Source of the DNA: an uncultured Oscillospiraceae bacterium
GTDB taxonomy: Bacteria; Bacillota; Clostridia; Oscillospirales; Oscillospiraceae
Length of the DNA stretch: 64,000 bases
Assembly: GCA_944385035.1 (NCBI GenBank)
Contig: CALWVV010000011.1
Location: 1 to 64,000, forward strand
Direction: 5' to 3'
Position 1 is the first letter of the stretch. Each line of letters begins with the position of its first letter. This document shows positions 50,586-59,773 of this stretch, piece by piece. The position numbers and the translations under genes are program-made. The notes below the pieces were generated by a model that ran no database searches, was not told the DNA's origin, and was given only the letters and a program-made list of their open reading frames with translations.

Positions 50586-51464
50586 TTGGTCAAGAGTATG
50601 ACTGGCTACGGCCGGGCGGAGGAGACGGTAAACGGCTGCACCATTACGGTAGAGCTGCGTTCTGTCAACAACCGCTATCTGGACTGTAATGTCCGTATTC
50701 CCCGGCTCTACCTCTTTGCCGAGGATGCCATCAAAAGCCGGGTGCAGAGCACCATTTCCCGGGGAAAGGTAGATGTGTTCGTCACCCTGGACAGTACCGG
50801 AGCAGAGAAGGTACAGGTATCGGTGAACAAGGCGGTGGCTGACGGCTACTATGCCGCCCTGAAACAGCTGGCAGCGGACTATGGCCTGTCCGATGACATC
50901 TCCGTCTCCCTGCTGTCCCGGTTCCCCGACGTGCTGTTGGCGGAAAAGGCAGAGGAGGACGTGGAGCAGATGGCAAAGGACATCTGCACGGTGCTGGACC
51001 GGGCTTTGAGCGATTTTGATGCTATGCGCACCAAGGAAGGGAGCCGGCTGAAGGAGGACATCCTCTCGCGGGCTGCTGCCATCGAGGAAAAGGTGGCCCT
51101 GGTGGAGGCGCGCTCTCCCCAGACGGTGGCGGAGTACCGCGCCAAGCTGGAGGCCCGGATGAACGAGGTCCTCTCCAACACCCAGCTGGACCCCGCCCGC
51201 ATCCTGACCGAGGCAGCCATCTTTGCCGACAAGGTGGCGGTGGACGAGGAGACCGTGCGCCTGCGCAGCCACATTGACCAGCTGCGGGAGATGCTCTCCA
51301 AGGGCGGTGCTACCGGCCGGAAGCTGGACTTCCTCATTCAGGAGTTCAACCGGGAGGCCAACACCATTGGCTCAAAGTGCAGCGACATCGACATTGCCCG
51401 CCAGGTGGTGGACATCAAGGCAGAGATCGAGAAAATCCGCGAGCAGGTCCAGAACATCGAGTAA
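50586..51464 (+). CDS. yicC: YicC/YloC family endoribonuclease
   Basis: A 292-residue protein with the N-terminal signature VKSMTGYGRAEETVNGCTIT and the C-terminal KLDFLIQEFNREANTIGSKC of YicC (YloC), an endoribonuclease implicated in sRNA decay in E. coli. The start is read as TTG at 50586, ten bases after AGGAG; the GTG at 50577 sits too close to that site. It heads the yicC-remA-gmk-rpoZ-priA gene order known from Bacillus. Confidence 0.95.
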   Translation: MVKSMTGYGRAEETVNGCTITVELRSVNNRYLDCNVRIPRLYLFAEDAIKSRVQSTISRGKVDVFVTLDSTGAEKVQVSVNKAVADGYYAALKQLAADYGLSDDISVSLLSRFPDVLLAEKAEEDVEQMAKDICTVLDRALSDFDAMRTKEGSRLKEDILSRAAAIEEKVALVEARSPQTVAEYRAKLEARMNEVLSNTQLDPARILTEAAIFADKVAVDEETVRLRSHIDQLREMLSKGGATGRKLDFLIQEFNREANTIGSKCSDIDIARQVVDIKAEIEKIREQVQNIE

Positions 51465-51476
51465 GGAGGGCTGGGC

Positions 51477-51734
51477 GTGAAGCTCATTGATATCGGATTT
51501 GGAAACCTGGTGTCTGCCGGGCGGCTGATCGCTGTGGTCAGCCCCGACTCCGCCCCCATCAAGCGTATGGTCCAGGAGGCCAGAGACCGGGGGCAGCTGG
51601 TAGATGCCACTTACGGCCGCAAGACACAGGCGGTGCTTATTTTGGACAACGACCATCTGGTGCTGTCCGCCCTCACACCGGACGTGATTTCGGAACGGGT
51701 GTCAGGGACGGACAGGAAGGAGGAACCATGCTGA
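51477..51734 (+). CDS. remA: Extracellular matrix regulator RemA (DUF370)
   Basis: An 85-residue DNA-binding protein [20 protein letters not shown] with [20 protein letters not shown], the RemA signature. In Bacillus it activates biofilm matrix and osmoprotection genes by wrapping DNA on an octameric ring. Starts at GTG with AAGGAGGG; its end overlaps gmk by seven bases. Confidence 0.95.
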   Translation: MKLIDIGFGNLVSAGRLIAVVSPDSAPIKRMVQEARDRGQLVDATYGRKTQAVLILDNDHLVLSALTPDVISERVSGTDRKEEPC

Positions 51735-52339
51735 AACAGAAAGAGAGGGGCCAGCTCATCGTGCTCTCCGGCCCTTCCGGTGTGGGAAAGAGTACGGTGA
51801 TCGCTGAGCTGTTCAGCCAGCGCGACAACATCCACTTCTCCGTCTCCTATACCACCCGGCAGCCACGGGTAGGGGAGCAGGACGGGGTGAACTACAATTT
51901 TGTCTCCCGAGAGGAGTTTGAAGGGATGATCCAGCGTGACGAGCTGCTGGAGTATGCCGAGTATGTGGATAACTACTACGGCACTTCCCTGAAAGCCATT
52001 GAGAAGCAGCTGAGCCAGGGCGTGGATGTGCTTTTGGACATCGAGGTCCAGGGGGCGGCCAAGGTCCGTTCCCGCTGCCCGGACGCCCTGTTCATCTTTA
52101 TTATTCCTCCCTCCTTTGAGGAGCTTTCCCGCCGCCTCCACGGTCGGAACACCGACAGCGAAGAGGTCATCGCGGGCCGCCTGGAAAAGGCAAAGATCGA
52201 GTTCCGGGAGATCCCCAATTACGACTATCTGGTGATCAACGACAAGGTGTCCCACGCGGTGGCGGAGATCGAGGCCATCCTCACCGCGGCTGAGTGCCGG
52301 GTAGAAAACCGGACCTCCATTTTGGCCCAATTTGCCTAA
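51728..52339 (+). CDS. gmk: Guanylate kinase
   Basis: Converts GMP to GDP. 203 residues: P-loop [13 protein letters not shown], guanine-binding [19 protein letters not shown] and [12 protein letters not shown]. Normal length. Start overlaps remA. Confidence 0.97.
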   Translation: MLKQKERGQLIVLSGPSGVGKSTVIAELFSQRDNIHFSVSYTTRQPRVGEQDGVNYNFVSREEFEGMIQRDELLEYAEYVDNYYGTSLKAIEKQLSQGVDVLLDIEVQGAAKVRSRCPDALFIFIIPPSFEELSRRLHGRNTDSEEVIAGRLEKAKIEFREIPNYDYLVINDKVSHAVAEIEAILTAAECRVENRTSILAQFA

Positions 52340-52373
52340 TGATGGAAATTGAAACGAGAAGGAGTTTTTTGTT

Positions 52374-52601
52374 ATGATGCTCTATCCTGCTATGAAAGAT
52401 CTGCTGAAGCATGTGCCCAGCCGCTATGAGCTGGTGAATGTTGTAGCCTGCCGGGCCCGGCGCATTGCCCGAGAGGCCGAGCTGGAGGGGGAGCCCCTTC
52501 AGGAGAAGCCCGTCAGCATTGCCATTCAGGAGGTAGCCGACGGCAAGCTGGAGGCGGAAGCCGCCCAGCAGGAGAACCAGACCGAGAACGAGCAGGTGTA
52601 A
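52374..52601 (+). CDS. rpoZ: RNA polymerase omega subunit
   Basis: A 75-residue omega subunit (LLKHVPSRYELVNVVACRAR, RRIAREAEL, KPVSIAIQEVADGKL), assisting RNA polymerase assembly. An acidic tail rich in Gln and Glu ends it. Two adjacent ATG codons at the start. Placed between gmk and priA as in most Firmicutes. Confidence 0.93.
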   Translation: MMLYPAMKDLLKHVPSRYELVNVVACRARRIAREAELEGEPLQEKPVSIAIQEVADGKLEAEAAQQENQTENEQV

Positions 52602-52610
52602 AAGGGAGAA

Positions 52611-52647
52611 AAGCAAGCGTAGGGAGAACCGCCCTTCGCTTGCTTTC
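52611..52647 (+). terminator. Hairpin between rpoZ and priA
   Basis: AAGCAAGCG-T-AGGG and CCCT-T-CGCTTGCTT pair around seven bases; the T tract is broken (TTTCCTTCC), so a weak terminator at most. Confidence 0.5.
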
Positions 52648-52670
52648 CTTCCGTTTAAGGGGGCAGGGCC

Positions 52671-55139
52671 ATGGGGCGAACAATTGCAAAAGTGGCTGTG
52701 TCCCGTGCGGTGTACGCCATCGACCGACCCTATGACTATCTGGTTCCCCCAGAGCTGGAGGATCGGCTCCAGCCGGGGATGCGGGTGCTGGTGCCCTTTG
52801 CCGCGGGGAACCGGGGTTCAGAGGGCATTGTATTGTCCATCGGAGACGAGCCGGGGGAAGCCCGGAGCCTGAAATCCATAGAAGCGGCCCTGGACGAGGA
52901 GCCAGTGCTGGACCGCAAGGCGATCCAGCTGGCCCTTTGGATGCGGGAGCGGTACTTCTGCACGGTGTATGACTGTGTGAAAGCTATGCTGCCCGCGGGG
53001 CTCTATTTTTCCCTGCGGGACTGCGTGGCCCTGAAGCAGGGGGTGGACCGGGAAAGCGCCTACGCCGCCGCCGAAGGAAGCGCCGCCGCCCAGCGGCTGC
53101 TGGATATGCTGTGGAGCTGGGGCGGAACGGGGGACATGGAGCAGATCCGTTTGGCCTTCGGCCCCCAGGACCCCAACCCCGCCATCCGCCGCCTGACCGA
53201 GGCGGGGGTGGCCCAGGTGGAGACCAGTACCCAGCGGGGAGTGGGGGATAAAACGGAGAAGCTGGCCGTACTGGCCATTCCCGCGGAGGATGCCATGGCA
53301 ATGGTGACCCCCCGGCGAAAGAGCGCCCCCCTGCGCTATGCGGTGACGGAGCTTCTGTGTACCCTGGGAGCAGCTTCTGCCAAGGAGCTGTGCTACTTTA
53401 CCGGAGCCTCCATGCCCACCATCAAGTCTTTGGAAAAAAGCGGAATCCTAACTCTGGAAGCCCAGGAGGTCCTTCGCCGCCCGGTGCTGGAGGAGGAGGA
53501 GCCCGCCCCGCCGCCGGTACTTAACGAGGAGCAGCAGCGGGCCTTTGAGGGGCTTGACCAGCTGGCCGGGCAGGGGAAAGCCGCCGCGGCGCTGCTCTAT
53601 GGCGTGACGGGCAGCGGCAAGACACAGGTCTATATCCGTCTGATTCAGAGCACGCTGGAACGGGGCAAAACGGCCCTGGTGTTAGTGCCGGAAATCGTTT
53701 TGACACCTCAGCTGTTAAGGATATTTGCCTCACACTTTGGAACGCAAGTTGCCCTCCTTCACAGCTCCTTGCGGGCGGGGGAGCGGTATGACGAGTGGAA
53801 GCGGATTCGCCGGGGAGAGGCCCAGGTGGTGCTGGGCACCCGGTCGGCGGTGTTCGCTCCGCTGAAAAATCTGGGCCTTATGATCCTGGACGAGGAGCAG
53901 GAGGCCAGCTACAAGTCGGAAAACGTCCCCCGGTACCATGCCAGAGATATTGCGAAGTACCGCTGTGTCCAGAATAAGGCCCTTTTGGTGCTGGGGTCAG
54001 CCACCCCGTCGGTGGAGTCCATGTACCATGCCAGGCAGGGGGACTATGCCCTGTTTGAACTGCGCCGGCGCTACAACCAGAAAGCCCTGCCCCAGGTGCT
54101 GCTGGTGGACATGAAGAAGGAGCTGCGTGCCGGGAACAACACCGACGTGAGCGGGGTACTCCGGGCGGAACTGGAGGAGAACTTCAAGCACGGGGAACAG
54201 GCCATCTTGTTTCTCAACCGCCGGGGAGCCAGCCGGATGGTGTTCTGCGGGGAGTGCGGCCAGGTGCCCGAATGCCCCCGGTGTTCGGTGAAGCTCACCT
54301 ACCACTCGGCCAACGGGCGGCTCATGTGCCACCACTGCGGCCATTCCCAGCCTCTGCCACCTGCCTGTCCGGAATGCGGCGGAATTCTGAATTTCATCGG
54401 CACCGGCACCCAGCGCCTGCAGGAGGAGCTGGAGGAACTGTTTCCCTTCTGCCCGGTGCTGCGCATGGATACCGATACTGTTTCCGCCGCCCACCCCCAC
54501 GAGGAGCTGTTGGACCGGTTCCAGAAGGAAAACATCCCCATTCTGGTGGGCACCCAAATGGTGGCCAAGGGGCTGGACTTTGAAAACGTCACCCTGGTCG
54601 GAGTGGTAGCGCCCGACCTGTCCCTCTATGTGGATGATTTCCGGGCGGGGGAACGCACCTTCTCTCTGCTTACCCAGGTAGTGGGCCGGGCGGGCCGGGG
54701 GGAGAAGAAGGGCCGGGCGGTGATCCAGACCTTCACCCCGGATAACGATGTGATCCGCTGTGCGGCCCGCCAGGACTATGACCAATTTTATGAGGAGGAG
54801 ATCGCCCTGCGGCAGCTGCGGCGGTATCCGCCCTTTGCCGATCTGACCATCCTCACCGCCTCCGGCGTGGAGGAGGGGGCTGTGCTGCGCTGCTGTACGC
54901 GGCTGCGCCGGAGCCTGGAGCAGGTTTTGCCCCAAGTGCCTGGACAGTGGCAGTTACTTGGCCCGGCCCCGGCGGCCGTGGCAAAAATCAACAACCGCTA
55001 CCGCTACCGCCTGACCCTCACCGGGCCGGTGGGGAGAGAGGCACGGGCCCTGCTGGCCCACCTGCTCCGGGCGGCCTATCAGGATAAGGAAAACCGGGGG
55101 GTGTCCGTCTATGTGGACGTGAACCCCTACAATAGCTGA
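52671..55139 (+). CDS. priA: Primosomal protein N' (replication restart helicase)
   Basis: An 822-residue superfamily 2 helicase that reloads the replication machinery at stalled forks. Walker A LYGVTGSGKTQVY near residue 310, DEEQ box (ILDEEQEASYK), the zinc cysteines CGECGQVPECPRC / CHHCGHSQPLPPACPEC, and TQMVAKGLDFENV in motif V. The N-terminal DNA-binding domain starts AVYAIDRPYDYLVP. Confidence 0.96.
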   Translation: MGRTIAKVAVSRAVYAIDRPYDYLVPPELEDRLQPGMRVLVPFAAGNRGSEGIVLSIGDEPGEARSLKSIEAALDEEPVLDRKAIQLALWMRERYFCTVYDCVKAMLPAGLYFSLRDCVALKQGVDRESAYAAAEGSAAAQRLLDMLWSWGGTGDMEQIRLAFGPQDPNPAIRRLTEAGVAQVETSTQRGVGDKTEKLAVLAIPAEDAMAMVTPRRKSAPLRYAVTELLCTLGAASAKELCYFTGASMPTIKSLEKSGILTLEAQEVLRRPVLEEEEPAPPPVLNEEQQRAFEGLDQLAGQGKAAAALLYGVTGSGKTQVYIRLIQSTLERGKTALVLVPEIVLTPQLLRIFASHFGTQVALLHSSLRAGERYDEWKRIRRGEAQVVLGTRSAVFAPLKNLGLMILDEEQEASYKSENVPRYHARDIAKYRCVQNKALLVLGSATPSVESMYHARQGDYALFELRRRYNQKALPQVLLVDMKKELRAGNNTDVSGVLRAELEENFKHGEQAILFLNRRGASRMVFCGECGQVPECPRCSVKLTYHSANGRLMCHHCGHSQPLPPACPECGGILNFIGTGTQRLQEELEELFPFCPVLRMDTDTVSAAHPHEELLDRFQKENIPILVGTQMVAKGLDFENVTLVGVVAPDLSLYVDDFRAGERTFSLLTQVVGRAGRGEKKGRAVIQTFTPDNDVIRCAARQDYDQFYEEEIALRQLRRYPPFADLTILTASGVEEGAVLRCCTRLRRSLEQVLPQVPGQWQLLGPAPAAVAKINNRYRYRLTLTGPVGREARALLAHLLRAAYQDKENRGVSVYVDVNPYNS

Positions 55140-55157
55140 GAAAGAGGAGAATTGATT

Positions 55158-55649
55158 ATGGCGATCCGCACCATTTTGACCGAGGGCGATCCCGCCCTGA
55201 ACAAGGTCTGCCACCCTGTGACCAAATTTGACGACAAGCTGGCCGATCTGCTGGACGATTTGAAGGAGACTTTGGCCAAAGCCAACGGCCTGGGCCTGGC
55301 TGCCCCTCAGGTGGGGATCTTGCGCCGGGCGGTCATCGTGGTGGATGACAACGGGGAGATGCTGGAGCTGGTGAATCCCGAGATCATCGACCAGAAGGGG
55401 GAACAGGACGGCCTGGAGGGCTGTCTGTCCGTGCCTGGTAAGTGGGGCTACGTAAAGCGGCCCGAGTGGGTGAAGGTAAAAGCCCAGGACCGCAGCGGCA
55501 ACTGGTTTGAGGTAGATGGAAAGGACGTCACCGCCCGCTGCTTCTGCCATGAGCTGGGCCACCTGGACGGCCACCTCTATGTGGAGCTCACCGACCGGCT
55601 CTATACCAATGAGGAGCTGGATGCCATGGCCCAGGAGGACGAGGAATGA
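55158..55649 (+). CDS. def: Peptide deformylase
   Basis: Removes the formyl group from new proteins; metal enzyme. 163 residues with motif 1 GLGLAAPQVGI, motif 2 EGCLSVPG and motif 3 CHELGHLDGHL. The motif 3 Leu-Gly in place of Ile-Asp-His (HELGH for HEIDH) is a real variation, but HExxH is intact. ATG at 55158 follows GAGGAG. fmt overlaps its stop (ATGA). Confidence 0.96.
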   Translation: MAIRTILTEGDPALNKVCHPVTKFDDKLADLLDDLKETLAKANGLGLAAPQVGILRRAVIVVDDNGEMLELVNPEIIDQKGEQDGLEGCLSVPGKWGYVKRPEWVKVKAQDRSGNWFEVDGKDVTARCFCHELGHLDGHLYVELTDRLYTNEELDAMAQEDEE

Positions 55650-56566
55650 GAATCGTCTTTATGGGTACCCCTGACTTTGCTGTCCCCTCCCTGGAGGCTC
55701 TGGTCCAGGAGGGACATGAGGTCGTGGGGGTCTTCAGCCAGCCGGACAAACCGGTGGGACGGCACCAGAATAAGCTCCAGCCCACCCCGGTGAAGGTGTG
55801 CGCCCAGAGCCATGACATTCCGGTCTATCAGCCCACCACCCTGCGGGATGGGGAGGCCCTGGCCACCTTGCAGGAGCTCTCCCCGGAACTCATCGTGGTA
55901 GCGGCCTACGGACGGGTGCTGCCCGATGAGATCCTGGCCCTGCCCCCCAAGGGATGCATCAACGTCCATTCCTCCCTGCTGCCCAAATACCGGGGCGCTG
56001 CCCCCATCAACTGGGCGGTGGTCAACGGAGATCAGGAGACCGGGGTCACCATTATGGACATGGCCCATGAGCTGGATGCGGGGGATATCATTGCCCAGGT
56101 GCGTACTCCCATTGGCCCGGATGAGCTGGTGGGAGAGGTCCACGACCGGCTGGCCGCTCTGGGTGGGCAGCTGCTGGGACAGGTGGTGGAGCAGATTGCC
56201 CAGGGGACGGCCCGGAGAACTCCCCAGGACCCCGCCCTGGTCACTTACGCCCCCATGCTCTCCCGTGCGCTCAGTCCCATCGACTGGAGCCAGAGCGCCC
56301 AGAGCATTCACAATAAAATCCGGGGCCTCAATCCCTGGCCTGCCACCTCTACGGACATTTTCGGCCGTGATGTGGTGAAGGTGTTCCGCTCCCAGGTGAC
56401 GGACCGGACGGCCAAAGGTACGCCCGGAACCATTCTGGGAGGAGGAAACGAGGGCATTGAGGTGCTGTGCGGAGACGGGACCGTTCTTCGGATTCTGGAG
56501 CTCCAGGCCCCCGGTGCCCGGCGGATGTCCGCCGGGGACTACCTGCGTGGTCACCCCCTGGCCTGA
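55646..56566 (+). CDS. fmt: Methionyl-tRNA formyltransferase
   Basis: Formylates initiator Met-tRNA. 306 residues: RIVFMGTPDFAVPSLEALVQ, the formyl-THF loop GCINVHSSLLPKYRGAAPIN, and a C-terminal OB-type domain. Coupled to def, the standard pair for start-Met handling. Confidence 0.97.
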   Translation: MRIVFMGTPDFAVPSLEALVQEGHEVVGVFSQPDKPVGRHQNKLQPTPVKVCAQSHDIPVYQPTTLRDGEALATLQELSPELIVVAAYGRVLPDEILALPPKGCINVHSSLLPKYRGAAPINWAVVNGDQETGVTIMDMAHELDAGDIIAQVRTPIGPDELVGEVHDRLAALGGQLLGQVVEQIAQGTARRTPQDPALVTYAPMLSRALSPIDWSQSAQSIHNKIRGLNPWPATSTDIFGRDVVKVFRSQVTDRTAKGTPGTILGGGNEGIEVLCGDGTVLRILELQAPGARRMSAGDYLRGHPLA

Positions 56567-56611
56567 GACCGTTCCGGCCGGATGAGAGAGAACAAAGAAG
56601 GAGTGGAGCCT

Positions 56612-57949
56612 ATGGACGCCAGAGAGGTTGCCCTGCTGACCCTAAACGCCTGCCAGCGGCAGGGAGGCTGGTCGGACAATATTCTGAAAAAGCAGCTGGC
56701 CCAAGCCGGTCTGGACAGCCGGGATGGGGCCCTGGCCACCCAGCTCTGCTTTGGTGTGCTCCAGAACCAATTGCTGCTGGACTTTTATCTGTCTAATTTT
56801 TCCAACCTTCCCTTAAAGCGCATGGAGGGAAAGGTGGTCCAGGCTCTGCGTCTGGGGGCCTATCAGATGCTCTTCCTGACCAAAATCCCCCATAGCGCCG
56901 CGGTGAACCGCTCGGTGGAGATGACCCGTGCCCACTGCAAAAACCCACGGGCTCCGGGAATGGTCAACGCCATTCTGCGCAGCCTGGAGCGAAATCTGGA
57001 CAACCTGCCCACCATCCCACAGAGGGACCCGGTGAGCTATTTGTCCGTGCTGTACTCAACCCCTGAGTGGCTTTTAAAGGAATTTCTCCTTACATTAGGA
57101 GAAGGGGAAACCGCCAAGCTTTTGGCCGCCAACAACACCCGAGCCCCCATCACCGCTATGGTAAACACCCTGAAAACAACTCCGGAGGAGCTGATGGAGG
57201 CTTTGCAGGAGGAGGGGGTAGAGGCCCAGCCCCATCCATGGATGGAAGGGTGCCTGCTTCTGTCCAAAACCGGAGACTTGGAGCGGCGGAAGGCGTTCCA
57301 GGAGGGCCTCTTTTACGTCCAGGACCCGGCTTCCCGCCTGGCCATTCAGGCCGCGGGCGTCAAGCCGGGCATGCGGGTACTGGACTGCTGTGCCGCCCCA
57401 GGGGGCAAGTCCTTTGCCGCGGCCATTGCTATGAAAAATCAGGGGGAGGTCATTTCCTGTGACCTCCATCCCCACAAGAAAAAACTCATTCAGGCGGGAG
57501 CGGACCGGCTGGGGCTGTCCGTGGTGACCCCCATGACCGCCGACGGAAAGGTGTTCCGGCCGGAGTGGGAGGGGGCCTTTGACCTGGTACTGGTGGACGC
57601 TCCCTGTTCCGGGCTGGGCGTCATCCGGAAGAAGCCGGATATCCGCTACAAGCAACCGGAACCTCTTGCGGGACTGCCTGAGATTCAGAAGGCCATCCTG
57701 GACAACGCCCAGCGGTATGTGCGCCCAGGCGGTGTGCTTCTCTACTCCACCTGTACCGTCCTGTGCCGGGAGAACGAACAGGTGGCGGCGGACTTTTTGA
57801 ACCACCACCCCGATTTCAAGGGAGAAGACGTTACATTCCCTGGAACGATTGGTACTTCCGAGGGCGGCATGATGACTCTGTGGCCCCACCGCCACGGGAC
57901 GGACGGCTTTTTTATCTGTAAATTAAGAAAAGGGGAGGGTACCCTTTGA
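56612..57949 (+). CDS. rsmB: 16S rRNA (cytosine-967-C5) methyltransferase
   Basis: A 445-residue RsmB/Sun protein: NusB-like N-terminal RNA-binding domain (about 1-130), then a SAM domain with LDCCAAPGGKSFAAA, VDAPCSGLGVIRKKPD (motif IV Cys) and LLYSTCTVL (motif VI catalytic Cys). Start chosen at 56612 with AAGGAG eight bases before. Its stop overlaps the rlmN start. Confidence 0.95.
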   Translation: MDAREVALLTLNACQRQGGWSDNILKKQLAQAGLDSRDGALATQLCFGVLQNQLLLDFYLSNFSNLPLKRMEGKVVQALRLGAYQMLFLTKIPHSAAVNRSVEMTRAHCKNPRAPGMVNAILRSLERNLDNLPTIPQRDPVSYLSVLYSTPEWLLKEFLLTLGEGETAKLLAANNTRAPITAMVNTLKTTPEELMEALQEEGVEAQPHPWMEGCLLLSKTGDLERRKAFQEGLFYVQDPASRLAIQAAGVKPGMRVLDCCAAPGGKSFAAAIAMKNQGEVISCDLHPHKKKLIQAGADRLGLSVVTPMTADGKVFRPEWEGAFDLVLVDAPCSGLGVIRKKPDIRYKQPEPLAGLPEIQKAILDNAQRYVRPGGVLLYSTCTVLCRENEQVAADFLNHHPDFKGEDVTFPGTIGTSEGGMMTLWPHRHGTDGFFICKLRKGEGTL

Positions 57950-58998
57950 CTGACCTCAAATCCATGAATCTTCCCGAGCTTACCGCCTGGTTCAAAGAAC
58001 GGGGACAGCCCGCCTTCCGGGCCAAGCAGGTATTTAAGTGGTTCTACCGGGGAGTCACCTCCTTTGAGGAGATGAGCGACCTGCCCAAGGCCCTGCGGGA
58101 GGAGCTGACGGAGCAGTGCATCTTCACGCCGCCTAAGGTGGCCCGGAAGCAGGTCTCCGCCCAGGACGGGACCATCAAATACCTGTGGGAGCTGGGGGAC
58201 GGCAACTGCGTGGAGTCGGTGCTCATGCGCTACCAGCACGGAAATACTGTGTGCATCTCCTGCCAGGTGGGGTGCCGCATGGGCTGTGCCTTCTGTGCAT
58301 CCACCATTGCAGGGCGGGTGCGCAACCTGACCCCGGCGGAGATGGTGGATCAGGTGCTCTTTGCCCAAATGGACAGTGGTGCTCCCATATCCAACATTGT
58401 GCTTATGGGGATCGGAGAACCTCTGGACAATTTTGATACCGTAATGCGTTTTTTAGAGCTGGTCAATCACCCCGACGGGCTGAACATCGGCATGCGCCAC
58501 ATCTCCCTGTCTACCTGTGGTCTGGTAGATCAAATTGACAAACTGGCCCAGTATGGGTTACAATTAACACTATCTGTCTCCCTCCATGCCCCGGATGACG
58601 AGACCCGGTCCAAGATCATGCCGGTGAACCGCAGTGTGGGCGTGGAGAAGCTGGTGGAGACCTGCCGGCGGTATTTTGAGACCACCGGGCGGCGGATCTC
58701 CTATGAATATGCCATGATCGATGGAGTAAACGACAGCGACTGGCAGGCGGACCTGTTGGCAAAGCGCCTGCGGGGGGTACCGGCTCATGTGAACCTCATC
58801 CCCCTCAACGAGGTGGAGGAGAGTCCTCTGAAACCCAGCCGCCGGGTGGCCGCCTTCCAGAAGCGTCTGGAGAGCCATGGAATTACTGTCACGGTCCGGC
58901 GCAAGCTGGGCGGCGACATTGATGCCTCCTGTGGTCAGCTGCGGCGCAAGGCCATGAAGGAGAATGAGAGAAACAGTCCGGAATACCGGAAGAAATGA
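57946..58998 (+). CDS. rlmN: 23S rRNA/tRNA adenine-C2 methyltransferase RlmN
   Basis: A radical-SAM enzyme that methylates A2503 of 23S rRNA and A37 of some tRNAs. 350 residues with CRMGCAFCAST (4Fe-4S cluster), MGIGEPLDN and catalytic Cys in DASCGQLRR. The start is TTG overlapping the rsmB stop (TTGA), preceded by GGGGAGGG. Confidence 0.96.
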   Translation: MTDLKSMNLPELTAWFKERGQPAFRAKQVFKWFYRGVTSFEEMSDLPKALREELTEQCIFTPPKVARKQVSAQDGTIKYLWELGDGNCVESVLMRYQHGNTVCISCQVGCRMGCAFCASTIAGRVRNLTPAEMVDQVLFAQMDSGAPISNIVLMGIGEPLDNFDTVMRFLELVNHPDGLNIGMRHISLSTCGLVDQIDKLAQYGLQLTLSVSLHAPDDETRSKIMPVNRSVGVEKLVETCRRYFETTGRRISYEYAMIDGVNDSDWQADLLAKRLRGVPAHVNLIPLNEVEESPLKPSRRVAAFQKRLESHGITVTVRRKLGGDIDASCGQLRRKAMKENERNSPEYRKK

Positions 58999-59010
58999 GG
59001 TTGGACGGCA

Positions 59011-59730
59011 ATGCAGGTATGGGGTATCACCCACCGGGGCGCGGTGCGCAGCCAGAATCAGGACGCGTACGCCGCCCGGCAGTTGGAAGATGGCCGGATC
59101 ATCGCCTTGGTGTGCGATGGGATGGGCGGAGCCCGTGCGGGCAACGTAGCCAGTACCATGGCCGTGGAGCTGTTTATGAAGGAGTTCCTGAACCAGGCGG
59201 GAGACACCAGGGAAGAGGAGCGTATGCAGCGGGCGGCTGCCCTTGCAAACCAGGAGATCTTCCAGCGTTCCATCCGGGAAGAGGAGTGCACCGGTATGGG
59301 GACGACCCTGGTGGCAGCCCTGGTTGGGGAGCGAGAGGCCGTCATCCTCAATGAGGGAGACAGCCGGGCCTACCACATTAACCAAGATGGCATCGTCCTC
59401 ATCACACGGGACCACTCTTTGGTAGAGGATCTGGTGGAGCGGGGGGAGCTCACAAGGGAACAGGCCCGGACCCATCCCCATAAAAACCTCATCACCCGTG
59501 CCTTGGGAGCTGAGCCGGTGCTGATGGCCGACTGTTTCCGGAAGGAACTGCTTCCGGGTGACTACCTGCTGCTGTGCAGCGACGGGCTGAGCAACGTAGT
59601 GGGGGAGCAGGAGATGCTCTACGAAGTCATCCACGGCGGGGAAGAAGAAACCTGCTGCCAGCGCCTGTTGGAAATTGCCCTGAATCGGGGCGCGCCGGAC
59701 AATGTGACGGCGGTGTTGGTCTCCCGGTGA
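59011..59730 (+). CDS. prpC: PP2C-family protein phosphatase PrpC/Stp
   Basis: Dephosphorylates targets of the neighbouring PrkC kinase; Mn2+-dependent. 239 residues with VRSQNQDAYAA, LVCDGMGGARAGNVAS, TGMGTTLVAALV, NEGDSRAYHI and LLLCSDGLSNVV. All main metal Asp residues are present; the motif usually read VGDSR has Glu-Gly here. Confidence 0.95.
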   Translation: MQVWGITHRGAVRSQNQDAYAARQLEDGRIIALVCDGMGGARAGNVASTMAVELFMKEFLNQAGDTREEERMQRAAALANQEIFQRSIREEECTGMGTTLVAALVGEREAVILNEGDSRAYHINQDGIVLITRDHSLVEDLVERGELTREQARTHPHKNLITRALGAEPVLMADCFRKELLPGDYLLLCSDGLSNVVGEQEMLYEVIHGGEEETCCQRLLEIALNRGAPDNVTAVLVSR

Positions 59731-59773
59731 GCTGTTCCGGGACAAGAAGTGAGGACAAAGGAGGATATTTACC

